From assembly GCA_934661105.1 (NCBI GenBank), contig CAKUIV010000081.1, positions 1 to 8,703 on the forward strand: 8,703 nucleotides of DNA. The letters run 5' to 3'. Position numbers and translations under genes: made by a program. The stretch's first letter is position 1. The number at the start of each line of letters is the position of its first letter. Of the stretch, positions 6,390 through 8,703 are shown piece after piece. Source of the stretch: an uncultured Ellagibacter sp. Its GTDB lineage: Bacteria; Actinomycetota; Coriobacteriia; Coriobacteriales; Eggerthellaceae. Under the pieces are notes generated by a model. The model had not been told where the DNA came from. It did not search any database and saw only the letters and a program-made list of their open reading frames with translations.

Positions 6390-6427
6390 GCGGGCTCAAC
6401 GATGTTTTCCGGCGAAACGTTCGAGGT

Positions 6428-7573
6428 TTAGTAATCCTTCGCGGCGGGGCTTGCCATCCATTCTTCGTAGAATTCTTCGTAGGCGCCGGCGAGCACCGCC
6501 TCGCGGGCGCGACGCATGAGATCGAGCAGGTAATGCAGGTTGTGGATGGAAAGCAGGATGCCTCCGAGCATCTCGTCCTGCTTCACCAAATGCCTGATGT
6601 AGGCGCGCGTATGGTTTTGGCAGGTCGGACACGTGCACTCGGGATCGAGCGGTGTGAAGTCGCGGGTGAACTTGGCGTTGCGCATGTTCATGCGGCCCTG
6701 GCTCGAAAACGCCGTGCCCATGCGCGCCGTTCGCGTGGGAAGCACGCAGTCGAACATGTCGACGCCCTCGCGCACCGCGCGCACGAGCGTGGTCGGGTTG
6801 CCAACGCCCATGAGATAGCGCGGACGGTCCTCCGGCAGCGCGCGCGCCACCTGGCCCAACGTCTCGAACATGGTGTCGTGGTCCTCGCCGACCGAATACC
6901 CGCCGATGCCGAAGCCGCCGAAGCGGCGCCCGCCTGCAGCCAGGCTCTCTTCCTCGATTTCGCGCAAACGGCGAATGCTTTCCAGGCGCAGATCGAGGTT
7001 CATGCCGCCCTGCACGATGCCGAAGAGCGTTTGGTCGGGACGCTTATGCGCCGCCAGGCACCGGCGCGCCCACATAGCCGACAGGTCGACCGCACGCTCC
7101 ACGAATTCGCGCGTCGCCGGGTACGGCGGGCACTGGTCGAGCTGCATAGCGATGTCGGCGCCAAGCGCTTCCTGGATGCGCATGTTCTCTTCAGGCGTCC
7201 AGCGCACGTAGCTGCCGTCGTAGATGGAGCGGAACGTCACGCCGTCGTCGTCGAGCTTGCGCGTGTCGGCGAGCGAGAAAATCTGGAACCCGCCCGAGTC
7301 GGTGAGCATCGGGCCGTCGTAGTTCATGAACTTGTGCACACCGCCCGCCTCGGCGACGACGTCTTCACCCGGGCGCTGCGAGAGGTGGTACGTGTTCGCG
7401 AGCACCACCTGGGATTGCAGGTCGCGCAGCTGCGGCGGGGTGATCCCCTTCACCGTGGCCGATGTGCCCACCGGCATGAACATGGGCGTATGGAACTCGC
7501 CGTGCGCGGTTTGATAGGTAAGCGCGCGGGCGTTGCCGCTCGTGGCGTCGCACGTGCAATCGAAAAGCGCCAT
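6428..7573 (-). CDS. tgt: tRNA-guanine transglycosylase
   Basis: A 381-residue enzyme that swaps the wobble guanine (G34) of Asp, Asn, His and Tyr tRNAs for preQ1, on the way to queuosine. Visible hallmarks: MLTDSGGFQIFS with Asp92, LDQCPPYPA with Asp146, FGIVQGG (184-190), GIGGYSVGE (222-230), LMGVG, and MFDCVLPTR with nucleophile candidate Asp275. The zinc site is Cys313-x-Cys315-x2-Cys318-x25-His344, spaced as in the characterised bacterial enzymes. The usual Glu in DEC is Gln147 here. The ATG at 7573 is chosen over an in-frame start at 7675 because homology begins with MALFDCTCDA and the longer form would extend into the HAD gene. The stop of the HAD gene (TAA) and this ATG are one base apart (TAACATG), implying translational coupling; AGGTG lies upstream. 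Confidence 0.96.
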   Translation of the reverse strand: MALFDCTCDATSGNARALTYQTAHGEFHTPMFMPVGTSATVKGITPPQLRDLQSQVVLANTYHLSQRPGEDVVAEAGGVHKFMNYDGPMLTDSGGFQIFSLADTRKLDDDGVTFRSIYDGSYVRWTPEENMRIQEALGADIAMQLDQCPPYPATREFVERAVDLSAMWARRCLAAHKRPDQTLFGIVQGGMNLDLRLESIRRLREIEEESLAAGGRRFGGFGIGGYSVGEDHDTMFETLGQVARALPEDRPRYLMGVGNPTTLVRAVREGVDMFDCVLPTRTARMGTAFSSQGRMNMRNAKFTRDFTPLDPECTCPTCQNHTRAYIRHLVKQDEMLGGILLSIHNLHYLLDLMRRAREAVLAGAYEEFYEEWMASPAAKDY

Positions 7574-7574
7574 G

Positions 7575-8336
7575 TTAGCGCACCTCGCTTTCAATCGATG
7601 CCGGGTTTGCGCAGACAGGAAACGCATCAACCCACGAGGCGAACTCCTCCATCGTGCCATGGTCGATGCCTTCAAGGCCGCGGCCTTCGGGGTCGAGCAG
7701 GTGGTCGGTCACCAGATACACATCCACGCCGAGTTTCGCGGCCGCCAGGTCGTCGACGGTGTTGTTTCCCACCATGAGAACCTCGTCGGCAGAAAGCCCG
7801 CATGCACCAAGCACCTCGGCATAGTATTCCACCTGCGGTTTCACCGCCGTCGAGTTCTCGTAGGTGGAAATGTAGCGAAACGGCGCGCTCGCGACGCCTG
7901 CCCACGCAAGGCGCCACTCGACCGCGCGGCGCGGGAACATCGGCTGCGTGGCAAGCACGAGCGGGTACCCCTTCGCAACGAGCGCATCGACGGCGCGACG
8001 TGTTGCCGGGTTGGGAACGACGTCCGCGCCGATCGCCCCGAAGCGCGTATCGTAGTAGCCCGCGAACAGCGCTTCCCAATCAGCTTCATCGCGATCGAAC
8101 GTAGTGAAGAACGTATCCCAGAACACATCGTAGTTCGTCTTGCCACCCGGTTCGCGCTTGCCCATCGCAAGCGCGCCGGCGCCGAACGCGCGGGCGAACT
8201 TCTCGGCGTCGACACCGTGCTCCGCCGCGAAACGGGCGATATCCTTGAAATACCCGCCGAGGAATTCTTCGAGCTCCATCGGGCACAGCGTGCCGTCCAA
8301 ATCGAAGAGTACCGCGCGGTATGGTTTGTCGCTCAT
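7575..8336 (-). CDS. HAD-superfamily hydrolase
   Basis: A 253-residue cytoplasmic protein with the four HAD motifs: VLFDLDGTL with nucleophile Asp12 and Asp14; motif II at Thr130 (LATQPMFP); motif III Lys166 (AVKPQ); motif IV VGNNTVDDLAAAK with Asp195/Asp196. These catalyse phosphoester hydrolysis through an aspartyl-phosphate with magnesium. In motif IV the common GD is replaced by GN, leaving the downstream acid pair. A helical cap region lies at ~20-110. The substrate cannot be read from sequence. The ATG at 8336 is preferred over an upstream in-frame TTG at 8351, because a GAAGGG Shine-Dalgarno overlaps the latter. It ends one base before tgt, so the two are made together; a link to nucleotide or queuosine precursor metabolism is only a guess. 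Confidence 0.9.
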   Translation of the reverse strand: MSDKPYRAVLFDLDGTLCPMELEEFLGGYFKDIARFAAEHGVDAEKFARAFGAGALAMGKREPGGKTNYDVFWDTFFTTFDRDEADWEALFAGYYDTRFGAIGADVVPNPATRRAVDALVAKGYPLVLATQPMFPRRAVEWRLAWAGVASAPFRYISTYENSTAVKPQVEYYAEVLGACGLSADEVLMVGNNTVDDLAAAKLGVDVYLVTDHLLDPEGRGLEGIDHGTMEEFASWVDAFPVCANPASIESEVR

Positions 8337-8356
8337 GGAAGCCCTTCTCAAGAAGA

Positions 8357-8376
8357 CGGCGCGCCACAGCGCGCCG
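8357..8376 (-). other. Strong stem-loop in the HAD-tgt leader
   Basis: A perfect 8-bp GC stem (CGGCGCGC paired with GCGCGCCG) with a 4-base loop. On the minus strand it is followed by TCTTCTTG, then the HAD Shine-Dalgarno and ATG 20 bases on. It resembles an attenuator or the terminator of an upstream transcript; the T-tract is weak. Confidence 0.45.
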
Positions 8377-8398
8377 CACCATGCGAATAGATACCTTC

Positions 8399-8404
8399 AG
8401 TATA
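8399..8404 (-). promoter_or_regulatory. Candidate -10 of the HAD-tgt operon
   Basis: Minus-strand TATACT, predicting a start near 8392 and a leader of about 56 nt that contains the strong stem-loop. An alternative promoter, TTGCCT (8417-8412) with an 18-base spacer to TATCTA, overlaps it. Neither has a good -35/-10 pair. Confidence 0.35.
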
Positions 8405-8703
8405 AAGTAAGAGGCAACGTCCGCCGAGCCGCCTCATGCCCGATCACGCAAACAGCGGAAACGGGTGACAGTGACGGGGACGGAAGCGGCGCCTGGCGAA
8501 CAGGCCGGGCGGAGCGCGCACCCGCGCCAGGTATGCCCGCGGCACAGCAGCAGGCACATGGTGGCAACGCGAAGCGGCGACAAGGCCCGCACCGGGCAAA
8601 CGGCGAACGATTCTTCGTGAAAAACGCGATTCGCGCCAAGAAAGTCGAATTTAGGGTAGCCGCTCCTCTTCCGATTCCTTCCCAAGGTCAAGATAATAAC
8701 CAT
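8405..8703. other. No recognisable gene at right edge
   Basis: About 300 bases without a supportable gene. Short open frames on both strands (for example plus 8533 to the edge, minus 8434-8703) give Arg/Ala/Pro-rich or Cys-rich translations that match no family I know and lack a clear Shine-Dalgarno. I looked for tRNA, signal recognition particle RNA and RNase P RNA cores and saw none. The gene on the right may begin just beyond the edge. Confidence 0.45.

Noticed and set aside
6533..7777. A 414-codon plus-strand open frame
   Set aside because: Antisense to tgt and the HAD gene, with His/Arg/Ala-rich composition typical of a shadow frame.
8434..8703. An 89-residue minus-strand open frame at the right edge
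   Set aside because: No family resemblance, no visible Shine-Dalgarno, and implausible Cys/Arg composition; it may be truncated, but nothing supports it.

Overview
The window is GC-rich with dense, short-spaced genes. Its gene set (anaerobic-type ribonucleotide reductase, single-chain SecDF, bacterial tRNA-guanine transglycosylase) and protein style suggest a strict or facultative anaerobe of the Coriobacteriia/Eggerthellaceae type. That placement is inference from sequence style; there is no rRNA here to confirm it.

Layout. 1-242 (minus) is the 5' end of a ribonucleotide reductase gene, probably nrdD, showing only its ATP-cone. The next ~440 bases form its control region, with a near-consensus NrdR operator at 423-438 and a degenerate partner exactly 31 bp away. 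On the plus strand, 685-2199 encodes one 504-residue polypeptide that joins three DNA-acting domains: a MUG/hypoxanthine-DNA-glycosylase-type domain of the uracil-DNA glycosylase superfamily, a complete Vsr (very short patch repair) endonuclease, and a GIY-YIG nuclease. It is followed by a LysR-family regulator (2297-3190) preceded by a dense cluster of TATGC/GCATA palindromes. The regulator converges on, and overlaps by 16 bases, a small DUF1292 protein gene (3175-3495, minus).

The right half is housekeeping on the minus strand: a HAD-family hydrolase (7575-8336) translationally coupled to tgt (6428-7573), a strong terminator, then a fused secDF gene (3637-6213) with its own terminator. yajC, often found between tgt and secD, is absent here. 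The last ~300 bases hold no recognisable gene.

The most unusual item is the glycosylase-Vsr-GIY-YIG fusion. It looks like a one-protein deamination/mismatch repair (or DNA-cleaving) enzyme, with no cytosine-5 methyltransferase gene beside it in the window. Key catalytic and metal-binding residues of all three parts appear intact.
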